The notes under the pieces: generated by a model
Databases searched by the model: none
The model's input: the letters and a program-made list of their open reading frames with translations, nothing else
What the model was told of the DNA's origin: nothing
Assembly: GCA_030248135.1 (NCBI GenBank)
Contig: JASANC010004743.1
Span: 1-64,000 of the forward strand
Length of the DNA stretch: 64,000 nt
Direction: 5' to 3'
From: Theristus sp. LFF4_11
Taxonomy: Eukaryota; Nematoda; Chromadorea; Monhysterida; Xyalidae
Position numbers and translations under genes: made by a program
In this document: positions 48,486-60,509 of the stretch, piece by piece
How the letters are laid out: each line of letters starts with the position of its first letter
Numbering within the stretch: position 1 is the first letter of the stretch

Positions 48486-49192
48486 TAGGGTTGTTAAAAA
48501 AAACAAAAATCGTCATTTTTGTTAAAAAAAAAAATTAAAAAAAAAATTTCAAAAATCAAAGTTGTGCTAAATCAATCAGGGAGTCCGAAGAACCACATAT
48601 GATATGCAAGCGCCTCCCGAATGACTCCCGTATGGCGGAACTTTGCAGATTTTGTTTTGGTGACCTCAATTACCCCTTTTCCAAACCGTCACCATGCCTC
48701 TTCTTGTGTTTTGACCTCCAAAACGTCACTAATTGTCCCCAGCTAAGCTAATGCTAAAGTGAAGACAAACATACCGCCTTGAAATTCGATCAATTCTTCT
48801 GATGGTGTCGCGACGACACGACACGAAGCAGCAACCAGACAACGTAGCGCTTGCAAACGGAGCAGCGAGCACAATCGGACGCTCTGCGAGGCGAATCGTC
48901 ACATTATCTGCATCGGAAATGGTAGGCTAAGCTTTGGGACGCTCAAAAACTTCATCGCAGATGTTGTCGAAGCCTAAAATCAGTCGGTAAAACGGCCCAA
49001 AATCGACTGCTAAAGGTTTTACGAGGTATAATCAAAGAAAATTTTTGTTGAACTTTCGAAAAATTGTGCCAAAATTGAGGTTTTCAGAGCATATTAGAGG
49101 AAAATTTTTCGAATTTTTTTTTTTAAATCGGCATTTTTGTTTTTTTAATCACTTTTTAAAAAAAAATTTTTCATTTTTGTTTAACAACCCTA
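48486..49192. mobile_element. hAT-type non-autonomous element, 707 bp, with 8-bp target duplication
   Basis: Ends TAGGGTTGTTAAA and TTTAACAACCCTA, flanked by CTATTGAG on both sides (48478-48485 and 49193-49200). The 8-bp duplication and TAGGG start fit the hAT superfamily. The interior contains long A and T runs and the segment GTCGCGACGACACGACACG to GCAGATGTTGTCGAAGCC, found again in inverted orientation at 62449-62850. No transposase frame. Confidence 0.85.
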
Positions 49193-49246
49193 CTATTGAG
49201 CAATAATTGTCTTGATATCTATCACTGGGCTGCCATTGGAGCATTA

Positions 49247-49694
49247 CCGTATTACCTCTATTAAACCCCCATGGGGGTTTATTTCTTCAGCGACTTCTGG
49301 GGGTGGGGGTTTATTTTTGGGGGGGGGATTATTTTTGGGGGGGGGTTTATTTGGAAACCATTTTAGGGGTGGGCAAAATGGCAAAAATACCTTCCATGGC
49401 AGGAAGGAAGTCGCAGAAACTTCTACTTTTCACAGAGATTTCCTTTGGTAACAGCCTTTTGTAATGAAATTACCGCCAACTCATCCCTTTGGGGCCTTTG
49501 GTAGCACAATTTCACCAATGTCACTGCATTCAGCCACTGAATTCGCTAGGTATGTGTTTCAAACAGGTTTCTAATAAACCCCCATGGGGGTTTATTTTTG
49601 GGGGGGGGATTATTTGGAAACTTGTCGAGGGGGTGGGGGTTTATTTTTGGGGGGGGGTTTAATTTTGGGGGGGGGTTTAATAGAGGTAATACGG
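49247..49694. mobile_element. TA-flanked MITE with CCGTATTACC ends, copy 2
   Basis: Ends CCGTATTACCTCTATTAAAC and its complement, flanked by TA. Contains repeated GGGGGTTTATT words and CCCCCATGGGGG in both arms. Same family as 29927-30391. Confidence 0.8.
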
Positions 49695-50363
49695 TATCTG
49701 TGTGGTGTCAGGAATGGAAACAACACATCCTTGCTTGCAACGGGCTGAATTCGAACCGTTCACCGTTATTGGACAAAAACCAATCATCGTGCCAGATTTG
49801 AATATGTTCAGACGATTTCATCGTTTAAGTTATGTAAAGAACAACAAGTTCATAAACGATTACCATGCCAAATGAAGCAGTTATCCTGTGAAAACAGTCG
49901 GTTCAAAAAACCCATTTTTTCTGTTGATACCAAAAAAACCAAACCAAGCTGACTTGATTGGTGCAAAACGTTTATTCTGATGTGAAAGCAACGCAATTTT
50001 TAAAACATTTCACTCAGAGAACGGGTTGAAATGAAGCAACAGTAACAAACAATAACTATCAGTAACAATAAACTTTAACACACAGACCCCCATCTAATTT
50101 GAGAACAACTATCGGAATTTGAAGAGCTACAAAAATTCGCATTTCCACGAACATTGACTAGCACAATCACAGAAACAAAGCTTTGAAAAAAGTACACATT
50201 TTTTTTGTCAGAAAAAATGACTGTGATTGATTTTTGAGCTAAAACTATCAAATCACCCGAAAAACACAACAGTTCCTATTTCACTGTTTTTTCATCACAC
50301 AAAAAACAACATCTCAAAAAAAGCGTCAACAATCAAAGCTAACAAAATACAAAACTCCAAAGA
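49695..50363. other. Region between MITE and lipid-transfer gene
   Basis: AT-rich, no exon recognised; includes the presumed 3' end of the STARD7-like transcript just left of 50364. Confidence 0.4.
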
Positions 50364-53300
50364 TCACTGCTTCAAATACCCGTCGTAAACCAGCGGCAGC
50401 GCGTCATCGTCGTCGCTGTTGTCATTGTTGTTCAGTCTGGGGCTTTCTTGCGCCATCATGTGCAGCTTTAGTGCCGCCGAATAGACGTTGTTCAGATAGC
50501 CACCGATACCTGAGAAAAAGCTGTTCTCATGACTACAGGGTGCCCCAAAAACACGGTTCTCGTACAGGCTGGCCGTCTAAATAGGACAATTCTTGTCCTC
50601 TCAATCAAGGCGAGATTAGTCACAGACTAGGAGTGGCATTTCTCAGCAATGCCAAGTCATTTGCGAATCGTGTGCGCAAATGGATAGTGAACAAACAGAA
50701 TAGCACGAATAATCAGTTCAATTTTAGGAAACAGATCGTCAAATTCGACACACAATTGGGTTTCTGAACGTTTTTTTCATTCAAATTTCACGCGCTCCTT
50801 GCACCCTGAAGAAATCTGCCATGTTTAATTGGTCATTCCGCATTTACTTTACCACGAGTGGAACTACTTTTGCGGAGCTCACCCATCGATAACCACCAAA
50901 AAATAGCGATCTGATGATGGATAATATTGACCAGCAGTATCATTTCAGCACAGCAAATGCCAACAACACCAAGCCAGCAATTTACAAAACAGCAGACAAT
51001 CAACATGGCGCACAAACAAGTCGGGCACCGAAATAAACGCACCATATTTCACCATCCATTTATAAGCGGCGGTCGGGAAGGGCGCTTGCGGGTCGTCGAC
51101 GTACGTCAGCACGTAATCCATGCCCGGCTGGAAAGTGTGTTCAAGCGATGAAAACTCAATTTTCACTCTTGTAGAGATGAAAGTACCAATTTCTTTGTCA
51201 CACTTCCACCAAGTTTTCATGTTTTTTTTGGTTTTTCAAAATACTCTCTAGTATTTCGTAAAAATCGCACCAACCTCGTGCAAGCGTCGATGCGGCCGAA
51301 TGACCATCTCGGACGAATACAGGCGTACTCGGACGAAACCGCCGCCGGAGTCCGGCGGCACGGCCGGATGATCGACCGCTCTCGTCGCGATCGTGCACAG
51401 ATTGCGACAGCGGTCGACGCACGCACGTCGCACGAACACGTACTCGCGGGCGCTCATCGGGAACTGGGCGAAAAGGCGTTCGGACGGAATTACGGTGGCG
51501 GCCGAAAGTGTTGCAACGCTGCGCGCGGGTGTGCTGTGTGTTGCATCAACCTAACCTTTCGACCTAACGTTGCCCACCAATTCTTATAATAGCGTTTGTA
51601 CGGCTGGTGCAACACGCGCGCAAAACACAGCACACACGCGCGCAGCGTTGCAACGCTTTTGGCCGCCACTGTAGATAGAGCCTCATTCAGCAAGCAGTGC
51701 TTGGTGATTGCGTAGCTATCTATCATGTTTTTTTTAAAACAGCGACCCGGTCGGTAAATACTGCATCACGAATGCCGCCTAGCAAAACACGTGCTGGAAA
51801 TGCGGAACTACGAACGAGACTCACAACGACCCCCGTGTGGGTCACTTCGTAATTCTCCCCGCACGGAAAGTCATGTTGTCATTGTCAAAGTCACCACACA
51901 CGCACGGGAATTTCATGTTGTCATTGTCAAAGTCACCACACACGCACGGGAATTTCATGTTGTCAAAGTCAAAGTCACCCACACGCAAGGGAACCTCACA
52001 AGAACATCATGGTTGTCTCACCCCGCATACGTTACCGTAAAGTCGTCATGATCTTCCCAACGACATTCCCGTTGTTGTGTACCAGGTGATGTTCATTTTC
52101 TCGTAAAAACGTTGACAAAACGACATCGTGTCAGCAATATAGCGTCTAGCGTGTTCAGGAATTTTTGTTCGTCTGAAAAATGAGCAGCCGACGACGAGAA
52201 GAGCACCGAGCACCAACCGGAAAGTGCGACACCCATCGGATCACTTCGGCGCCTCCGCCGCCGGCCTCCGCTGGTGCGGTGTCTCGTTCGACGACGTCCA
52301 ACGCGAGCACCAGTTTATCCCACTGTTTGCGGTAGTCGAGATCGATCTGGACAAAGCACAACACGGTGCAGACAAGGTTTTTCGTTGTAAAATTTGTTTG
52401 TTTTCACCTGTCACTTTTTTGCACGGAATGAAGAATGTGTGGATCGGGACCGGGTTTGATTGAAATCAACCACCCCCATATGTGCGTAAATATGTCTTCC
52501 TTGCAAGTTGCAACACCGGTCTCGTAGGCGGTGGCATTCTGCGAAAAACAGCGACAGGTTAAAACAAACATAAATTATAGGGAACTCTAAATTATAGGGA
52601 ATCAGCGTCATCGTTGGTGATCACGTGCATGCATGCTGTCTGTGCGCAGCAATCGTTGTAGGGGGCGGAGTTTTGGTTTGCACAGAAAGCATGCGCATCA
52701 CCTGTGATCACCAACCAATCAGCTGATTCCCTATAATTTAGAGTTCCGACTGTGTACGACGGCACATATAAAAGGACGACGAAATGGAACTCGGTTGCGC
52801 GTTACGCTTTACTTCACTGAGATCAAGAACCTTCACGAAGAAGAAGAAAAACACTCCTCGGATAAGTGTAACGAACGAGCAATAAAAAAAAAACAAACCT
52901 GAGCGATGAAAAACGCCGACGCCGGCACGTCGTGATAGGTGCCGGTGCATTTGTACTCGCACGCGTACGCATGTCCGGCGAGCGGACGACGCCAGCAGCG
53001 GAACTGCGGCTCGTCAATGATCAGTTGCCAATCTGGAACGGTTTTTTTTTTGCTAGTTTCGCACAATTTTGCCCCTTTTTGTGGATTGGCTGGCACGGGC
53101 ACACGAACGTGCATACATACAGTACATACTTGCCAATCAAAGATGACCTGATTCTGAATGACTGTGTTGTTGTGTTGAATGATTTTGATTGATCGTGTTG
53201 TGTTTGAATCAAAATTGAGCGCGTCACCACACGTTCAGTGATGAAATTGTGCGCTGCAAGTTGAACATAGCTGTCTGTCAGCATTGCTGGTTTGCCGTGC

Positions 53301-55299
53301 TCGTGCACTGATTGCCTGTCTCTCCAATGAAATTGGCAAAAGTATTGAGACAAGGACTTCAGGTTAGTAAACTACGGTTCTTATCAACGTGCTTGCACAC
53401 GGTGATGGATTTTCAAGGAAATACGATATCTACATTACAAACATTAAGGAAAACGTCTCTAGTAGTATGCCGTGCACTGCAGAATAAAACTGAACTGAAC
53501 TGAAACATTTGCATTTGTTGTTGTTTGTTGCCCCCTTTTTATCCTTACCCAACGCCCTTGGGGAAAGGCAGTGTCGCAATTTTTTATTGTCCACCACATG
53601 GGCTGCGACGTTAGAACCAGTTTTTCTGCTTTTGAAGTGGGCGTTGGGCAAGCTGCGCTGGTATGCATGGGCGCGATGTCATTAAGTTGCTCGCCACCGG
53701 AACAGCAATCTTGTGAATCAAGAAAGCCGACGTTTATGCTGCCGAACCATTAAGCCCCACGCAACCCGGGGCAGCCGAGTGGTCACGAGCGGATTCGAAC
53801 CCGGGCCTTCCGATTGGAAGTCCCAAGTGCTATCCACTCAGCCACTCAGCCGGCAAACATTTGCATTTCGCGCCGTCGGAAGGAGTGCATGCAGCTTTGA
53901 AACGAACGATACTACAGTCGAACTGTAAATTATAGGGAATCAGCCTCAGCAGCGTAGTCGGTGGTGATCACGTGATCATCAATTTCTGTGCAGGCATTGC
54001 CGTGTGGGGCGGAGTTTGGTTTGCATAGACAGCACGCATGCACGTGATCACCAACCAATCAGCTGATTCCCTATGAATTAGAGTGCGACTGTAAACAAGA
54101 CAACAGCAGCCAATCAGCGTGTTTTGCTGGACTGCAGAAGACCTGACAATAAAGATGACGAGTGTACTGGTGCTGATGAGCCATTGGTGCCTTCATTGCT
54201 GCACGCTTCATGCCCGTTTTGGTTGGCGCCATTATTTGCGCCAGAATTCGCACCCAGTTCGTTGATCAGTCGGACACAGCTGCGATAAAAAAAACTGCGG
54301 TTTTTAAATTGCCGCTGGAATTGTGCGAGTGACGCAATTCAGCAGCAGCATGACGTATTCCATGCTTCTTTTACCACTTTGCGGCTTGCAGTTCATATGC
54401 AGCCGAGAGCAGACTGGTGCTGGTGTGCAACCGTAACTGTGCATTACATAATGTTCGCTGTTTGCGGTTTCGCCAGGTGGACGCATACCGCGGTGCCCCC
54501 CTGGCTCGTCAGTGCGACGGACAGTTCTGCTGTACAGTCTAACTCTCTGAATTACAGGCTGTCAGCTGATTTGTTAGCGACCACGTGGTGGTGATGCTTT
54601 TCTGTGCAAAGACAGACTCCACCTCCACAACAATGCCTACACCAGAACGCATCGTGTGATCACCACCGACCAATCAGCTGAGAATCCATAATTTATAGTT
54701 CGACTGTACCACTGACTGATTAATTCTTTTGAATGACATCCACAAAATAATCTATAATATATGAACAAAAAAACTGAAACAAAGCAAAACCCAATTGCTC
54801 AAACGGACCGATCCACGTCGTCGTCGGTGATTCCATCGCGCGCGAACGAGAATCCGGCGATCGTGGCGCCCAGCAGCACTCGCTGTCGTTGTCGCATCAA
54901 GTGCCCCTTCACCAATCGACATCGCGCCATTTGTCGCGCGAAATACTCGTGAAAATGGCGACAGAAAAAATTGCTGAGCGAAACATTCCGCGCAACGAGC
55001 ATCTTCGATCGCAGCAACAGGATCGCTCGATAACACCAGACGAACGAACGCAACTCAAGACGGAGCTTTCGCAGTCGTTGCCGGATGGGGCCGCTGCTGG
55101 GCTTCGGCGCGGTGGCGACGCTTGTTGTGTTGTTTTGCGTCGCTTGAAGTCGGTTTTTCACGCCGCCGGTATTTTTCCATTTCCATCGAAGGCCGCCGCC
55201 GCCGAGTTTTCCGGTTTTCAGATTTGTTGAAATGCATCGATGGTAATAGCTGCCGTTTGTGATCGTGTGATTGGCGAACAAGAATGCCAGCAGTCGCAT
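50364..55299 (-). CDS. STARD7-like START-domain phosphatidylcholine-transfer protein
   Basis: STARD7 carries phosphatidylcholine to mitochondria. Seven exons: 55299-54809, 54279-54143, 53032-52899, 52346-52218, 51463-51275, 51127-51043 and 50509-50364 (stop 50364-50366), about 436 residues, phases consistent (2, 1, 0, 0, 0, 1). Exon 1 is basic (RQRLRKLRLELRS), suits a mitochondrial leader and ends with a hydrophobic stretch VLLGATIAGFSFARDGI, as in vertebrate STARD7. Exon 2 is a variable Asn/Gly linker. The START domain follows: WQLIIDEPQFRCWRRPL, GTYHDVPASAFF, DLDYRKQWDKLVLALDVVER, EVIRWVSHFP-FPMSAREYVFVRR, VDHPAVPP, YSSEMVIRPH, and YVLTYVDDPQAPFPTAAYKW. The C-terminus is short and acidic (NNNDNSDDDDALP). 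Introns contain five MITEs. Confidence 0.9.
51493..51671. repeat. TA-flanked palindromic MITE, GC-rich
   Basis: Left end CGGTGGCGGCCGAAAGTG, right end CGCTTTTGGCCGCCACTG, flanked by TA. Arms share GTTGCAACGCTGCGCGCG. 179 bp, in intron 4 of the STARD7-like gene, and about 30 bases from the exon 5 acceptor. Confidence 0.8.
51872..52000 (+). repeat. Short tandem repeat, 42-bp unit, three copies
   Basis: TCAAAGTCACCACACACGCA with GGGAATTTCATGTTGTCATT recurs three times, the last copy with small changes. Lies in intron 4 of the STARD7-like gene. Confidence 0.8.
52578..52752. repeat. CAGTC-family palindromic MITE, copy 3
   Basis: Right end TAGAGTTCCGACTG followed by TGTA; left end GGAACTCTAAATTATAGGG. 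Shares GATCACGTGCATGC and GGGGCGGAGTTTTGGTTTGC with the other copies. Lies in intron 3 of the STARD7-like gene, beside exon 3. Confidence 0.75.
53758..53858 (-). repeat. tRNA-like sequence (decayed tRNA gene or SINE head)
   Basis: On the minus strand GGCTGAGTGGCTGAGTGG is box A-like and CCGGGTTCGAATCC is a perfect box B. The sequence after box B does not complete an acceptor stem with the 5' side, so it is not a working tRNA. Lies in intron 2 of the STARD7-like gene. Confidence 0.5.
53915..54091. repeat. CAGTC-family palindromic MITE, copy 4
   Basis: CAGTCGAACTGTAAATTATAG at the left, TAGAGTGCGACTG at the right, TA on both flanks, 177 bp. The right end lies 52 bases from exon 2 of the STARD7-like gene. 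Confidence 0.85.
54535..54706. repeat. CAGTC-family palindromic MITE, copy 5
   Basis: CAGTCTAACTCTCTGAATTAC at the left, TTTATAGTTCGACTG at the right, TA flanks, 172 bp. Lies in intron 1 of the STARD7-like gene. Confidence 0.85.
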
Positions 55300-56763
55300 C
55301 GTTGCGGTCGCTCAGCTTAATCAGCAAACAAAAATCAAAATTAAAAAAACAAAAACCGATAGGGCAAAAAATGCTGAAAGGGAACATGTTGAAAATGCTG
55401 AAAATGTTCAACACTTTTTATAGTGATATGGAATTGTTTGTTTCACTTATTTTTGAATAATTTTTGTCATTATCTTAATCACCATGTGTTTTGCAGGCGG
55501 TACTGCGTGTTCAATAAAAGTTGAGTTGAAGTGGAAAGTTTGGTTGGCCTATTAGTCTAAACTACCGTAACCCTTGAGAGCCATTCCGAAATTTCTTTTT
55601 TTTTTTGAAAAATGAAAACAACGCTTTTATTAAAACAACGGCGATTTGTATATGTCAGTGAACGACGAAAAGAAAGAAAATTGGGCCAACACACACAAAC
55701 CCACGAGCCGCCGACATACATTTTGTTCAACGACGCCGACGAACGTCGCCTTCCACTGAAGCTGACATTGGTCGCGTTGTCTTAACTTCCTGTATTGCAA
55801 AGGAGATCTTGCGCTTGACGAGACTGAAAAAATGATTGTGACAATGCCACAACAGTGCTCAGATTGCTTGCGCAACCTGAAGATTGACTCACTGACAATC
55901 ACTTTTTTGGATTTGCCTCAGCTACTTTTAGGTTTTGCAACAAAACAAGATCAAAAATCGAAACACAAAAACAACTTTAGCTTCACAGATTGCGACTCAC
56001 GTAGCATCAAATGCGGGATAGAATCAGGTAGAATAGAATCAAATAGAATCAATCAAGCATGACACTTTTATTTGACGAATTTTAATGAAGCAATCACAGT
56101 CAGATAATTGTGCAAATCACGTTCAAGTCTTTGGAATTCTTTTAAAATCAGCAAAACACAGTTGTTCAGTTGCATGGTATGATTCATATCTTGATAGGTT
56201 TCCAAAAAATAGTCACTGAGGCGTTTTTAGGCTTTGTCTAAAATTAAAAGAAAACAATCACACTGTTTTTGGGAATTCTGACTTGACTTGACACAACCAC
56301 AAACTTGACAGTTTCTGAAGTTGTCAGGCTGACAGTCTGACATCGATCAGCATCGATCATCGATCCGGCAATCACAATCAACCGATCTTGCCCATGAACA
56401 AAGATGTTATTGTTTGTTGTTCGTAAGGATAGTCAACAATAGAAAACCAAAAGAAAACTCTAATTCCAAAAACCCACATCGAATAAAGCCGCAGTGAAAA
56501 AGGAATCTGACCTTGACCATTGACCAAACCGTTCAATTTGGGTCTGTTCCGACCGGGCGTGGCTTGACCGAGCCTGCTCCGACCGCTGATAAAATTTAGC
56601 GGGTCTCCTTCGAACGGCCTGATTTGACCGGACCTGGATTGACTGCCTGCCATAAAATGCAACAGCGGCTGACGCCATTTATGTGCAACGAGATCTGAAA
56701 AAAATCGAGACGTCAACTTTTTAGACAGACAGTGCTGTGCCGAAATTAGAAATATCAATCCAA
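55300..56763. other. Intergenic region upstream of the STARD7-like gene
   Basis: Should hold the STARD7-like promoter near 55300-55420. No exon or repeat family is recognised in the rest. Confidence 0.4.
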
Positions 56764-57380
56764 TCACTGGCGGACGAGGTTGACCATGGCCTTGATTTCG
56801 TCACGACAATTCGCTGGTGCACTTGGCTGCTCTCGCAGTGTCGCTGACTCAGGGCGGCCAGTAGAGTGGATAACAGGTGATGCGTTTGAGCGTTTCGCTG
56901 GTGACGGTAAATGCTTGCCAAGACTAGCGGATGTTTTGTGGGCGATGAGTGGGCGACGCAGGGCCACGGGCTGTGTCTGCGTGGGTCGAAGGCATCCGGG
57001 CGCAGGGGCACTGCCAGCAATTGTCAATGGAGCTGCGTGATCGTCTTGCATAGCCCTATGGCGTCACCAGCACAGCACCTGTTTTGTCTTGTTTGCCATT
57101 GTTCAACTACTCACGCTCGCTCACCCATTGAGTCACGGCCCATCTTCTCATGCGTCCTTCGCTGATCGGCTTCCTCATCATTATAGACATCTTTCAGTTT
57201 CGCCGTCGTCGCACGTGCCACCGACTTGCTGTCCCACGTCTGCGGCGCGTTTTTCAGCGTCGCCACCAGCGGTTTATCGGAGTGCATTGGTTTCACGATT
57301 TTCGCACCACCCGACATTGATTTCGACTGTACTTTAGTCTCAAGTGTCACGAGTTTGACGTTCGTGGATGTGAGTCCGAC
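56764..57380 (-). CDS. Unrecognised gene, two C-terminal exons
   Basis: The exon 57380-57125 reads VGLTSTNVKLVTLETKVQSK and onward to NAPQTWDSKSVARATTAKLK and YNDEEADQRRTHEKMGRDSM; it has a good GTGAGC donor in phase 1. The next exon, 57032-56764, begins in the matching phase and reads PLTIAGSAPAPGC ... CRDEIKAMVNLVRQ then stop. The intron is 92 bp. Upstream, 57660-57424 has a proline-rich frame (PPLTPPVSLRMTLPPIGDSS, then RAPGTPEKCEFIGHKRP) that could be an earlier exon, but I cannot find a clean join. No family is recognised; composition suggests a disordered, cytoskeletal or regulatory protein. A hAT element lies just upstream. Confidence 0.42.
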
Positions 57381-57817
57381 CTACTTGTTTGAGAGCTGTC
57401 CCCAGCCGGCTGCTAGCTATCAATCACTTCATAAAGTCCACTTCCCCCGCATTTCCCCGGCCGGAAGGTCGTTTATGACCAATAAATTCGCATTTTTCTG
57501 GTGTTCCTGGTGCACGATTGGAGTGACCTGCGGCTGCTGCTGCTGATGACCGCCACCGTCGTTGTGGTGGTTGATTATGGTTCGGAATTGGCGACGTTGG
57601 CGGACGAGGTGGCGACGAGTCTCCAATTGGCGGTAGTGTCATTCGCAGAGAGACTGGCGGTGTCAGTGGCGGTTGGCAACTGCGCTGAATACGGTCGACG
57701 GGAATGATGGTGCTGTGGTGGTGTGCGTGCGAGTTGATGGCTGCCGATGAGCAGTGGAGTGCTTCGTTGAGGGCTGTGATGCACTAGCTGCACCGATGTA
57801 GCTCGTGTTGTCGTAGT

Positions 57818-59974
57818 CAGGGTGTTTCCTCCCACCCCCAAAATTTTTTGTTGCGATTTCAGGGGCTGAAACCGTGACAGAAGGGGGGTTTTCGGGTACG
57901 CTGAGTTCAAAAATCTTATTTACAAGTTTGCCCGACGCTTCTACTGTGCCCTAAACGCGTATGCCATGGGGATGAGGAGGGAAAATTCCTTGATAATCAA
58001 TTTTAAATGAAAAAACGCACCACAAGGAACCTGAAATCCTGTTACAAATACAAATCGGGGTCGCTGAGTCCGAATATGACGTTTATTTTGCCATACGAAT
58101 TACTCCGCGCCCTAAAAACGGCCTCTATAGGGACGGAAAGGGAAAAAATGAAAAAAATCGGAAACTAGTCAAAGAAATTTTAAAACTAAGCCATAAACAC
58201 AAATCGAGGTCGCTGAGTCTGAATATGACGTTCACTTTGTTATACGAATTACTCCGCACCCTAAAAACAACTTTTATAGGGAAGAACAGAAAAAAAATTA
58301 AAAGAATCGGAAATTAGTCAAAAAATCTGAAAACTAAGCCATAAACACAACTCGAGGTCGCTGAGTCCGAATATAACGTTTATTTTGCTATACGAATTAC
58401 TCCGCACCCCAAAAACAGCCTCTATACGGACGAAAAGAGAAAAAACAAAAAAAAATCGGAAACTAGTAAAAAAATCTGAAAACTAAGCCATAAACACAAA
58501 TCGAGGTCGCTGAGTCCGAATATAACGTTTATTTTGCCATACGAATTACTCCGCACCCTAAAAACAACTTCTATAGGGACGAAAAGGGAAAAAATAAAAA
58601 AAATCGGAAACTAGTAAAAAAATCTGAAAACTAAGCCATAAACACAAATCGAGGTCGCTGAGTCCGAATATAACGTTCATTTTGCTATTCGAATTACTCC
58701 TCGCTTCAAAAACGACCTTTATAGGAACGAAAAGGGAAAAAAATTAAAAAATCAAAAACTAGTCAAAAAATTGAAAACTGGAAATCGGTTTTAGGGTGCA
58801 GAATAAATCTTATGGCAAAATAAACGTCATATTCGGACTCAGCAGCCTCGATTTGTGTTTATGGCTCAGTTTTCAAATTTTTTGACCAGTTTTCAATTTT
58901 TTTCATTTTTCCCCCTTTTCGTTCTTATAAAACCGTTTTTAAAGCGAGCAGTAATTAGTATGGCAAAATAAACGTTATATTCGGACTCAGCGACCTCGAT
59001 TTGTGTTTCTGATTTAGTTTCCAGCTTTTTTGGCTAGTTTCCGATTTTTTCAATTTTTTTTCTTTTCCGTCCCTATAGAGGCCGTTTTTAGGGCCCGGAG
59101 TAATTCGTATAAAAAATAAAGGTTACATTCGGACTCAGCGACCTTGATTTGTGTTTATGGCTTATTTTTCAGATTTTTTTTACTAGTTTCCGATTTTTTT
59201 TAATTTTTTTCCTTTTTGTTTCTATAGAGGCTGTTTTTAGGGTGCGGAATAATTCGTATGGCACAATAAACGTTATATTCGGACTCAGCGACCTCGATTT
59301 GTGTTTATGACTTAGTTTTCAAATTTTTTTGACTAGTTTTCAATTTTTTTCCCCTTTTCGTCTCTATAGAGGTTGTTTTTAGGGTGCGGAGTAATTCTTA
59401 TGGCAAAATAAACGTCATATTCGGACTCAGCGACCTCGATTTGTGTTTATGGCTTAGTTATCAGATTTTTTTTATTAGTTTCCGATTTTTTCAATTTTTT
59501 CCTTTCCGTCCCTATAAAGGCCGTTTTTAGGGCGCGGAGTAATTCGTGTAACAAAATAAACGTCATATTCGGACTCAGCGACCTCGATTTGTGTTTATGG
59601 TTTAGTTTTCAGATTTTTTTGATTAGTTTCCGATTTTTTCATTTTTTTTCTTTCCGTCCCTATAGAGGCCGTTTTTAGGGCGCGGAGTAATTCGTATTGA
59701 AAAATAAACGTCATATTCGGACTCAGCGATTTTGATTTGTATTTGTTACAGGATTTCAGGTTCTTTGTGACGCGTTTTTTTATTTAAATTTAATTATCAA
59801 GGAATTTTCCCTCCTCATCCCCATGGCATACGCGTTTAGGGCACAATAGAAGCGTCGGGCAAACTTCCAAAAAATAAGATTTTTGAACTCAGCGTACCCG
59901 AAAACCCCCTTCTGTTACGGTTTCAGCCCCTGAAATCGCAACAAAAAAATTTGGGGGTGGGAGGAAACACCCTG
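57818..59974. mobile_element. hAT-type palindromic element, 2157 bp, 8-bp target duplication
   Basis: Ends CAGGGTGTTTCCTCCCACCC and its complement; flanked by GTCGTAGT at 57810-57817 and 59975-59982. CAGGG ends with an 8-bp duplication are typical of hAT transposons. About 190 bp of unique arm on each side encloses tandem units of about 150 bp (words CATAAACACAAATCGAGGTCG, CGTTTATTTTGCCATACG, AATTACTCCGC) that run forward to about 58795 and inverted after it. No transposase frame. Confidence 0.9.
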
Positions 59975-59982
59975 GTCGTAGT

Positions 59983-60130
59983 TGCCCGTCGTGCTGCTGG
60001 ACGCCACCGCTTGCTCACCGTGGTGCACGTCTGCAAAATGGAAGTTATTGTTGTTGATCTTGTTGAATAATGAGTTTGGAAATACAGGGATCTGACGGTG
60101 TTGTATTTTTGTATTTGTGCATTTCATGCA
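59983..60130 (-). other. Possible exon next to the hAT element
   Basis: On the minus strand CCATTTTGCAG is a good acceptor at about 60036, followed by an open frame VHHGEQAVASSSTTGNYD that runs into the hAT insertion at 59982. Without the element the frame would continue into 57809 and below. This may be an exon of the unrecognised gene at 56764-57380, broken by the insertion, but it is short and not supported by homology. Confidence 0.3.
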
Positions 60131-60159
60131 ACTTTCCTTCTAGACACACCTTCCTTTTT

Positions 60160-60260
60160 TAGTCCTGCACCTAGGTTTTTTTTCTCAAAAAGTCGGTTCT
60201 GCAATTTGCAGAAATTCGGCAAAAAATTTCTGCAAATGAAATTTGGTTTCTGCAAATTTC
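60160..60260 (+). repeat. Repeat with TTTCTGCAAATTT words, related to 61140-61320
   Basis: Both segments hold repeated TTCTGCAATTTGCAGAAAT and AAATTTCTGCAAA words, near CCTGCACCTAGG and CCCTGGACCTGC respectively. Probably decayed copies of one element. The second copy is followed by a short C run at 61387. Confidence 0.5.
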
Positions 60261-60509
60261 AAAAACATGACGAAAATGGCGTTTGTGCTTGTTTAATGTC
60301 ATTTTTTGTGTTCTGAGCATCATTTCTTAACGATGCTCGGAATTGCAGTTGCCAATTGTATCGTTTTACCGCAGAATTTTTCAGAAAAGATTCAAAAAAA
60401 ATAAATGGAACACCATACCAAACCAGATTGCCAAACCAACCAAATCACCAATCATTCGATTTAAACTAAACTTAACAACACATCAATGATAATCAAATGA
60501 AACCCCTCA

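Noticed and set aside
53758..53858. A tRNA gene
   Set aside because: Box A and box B are good but the acceptor stem does not close, so it is a decayed tRNA or SINE head.
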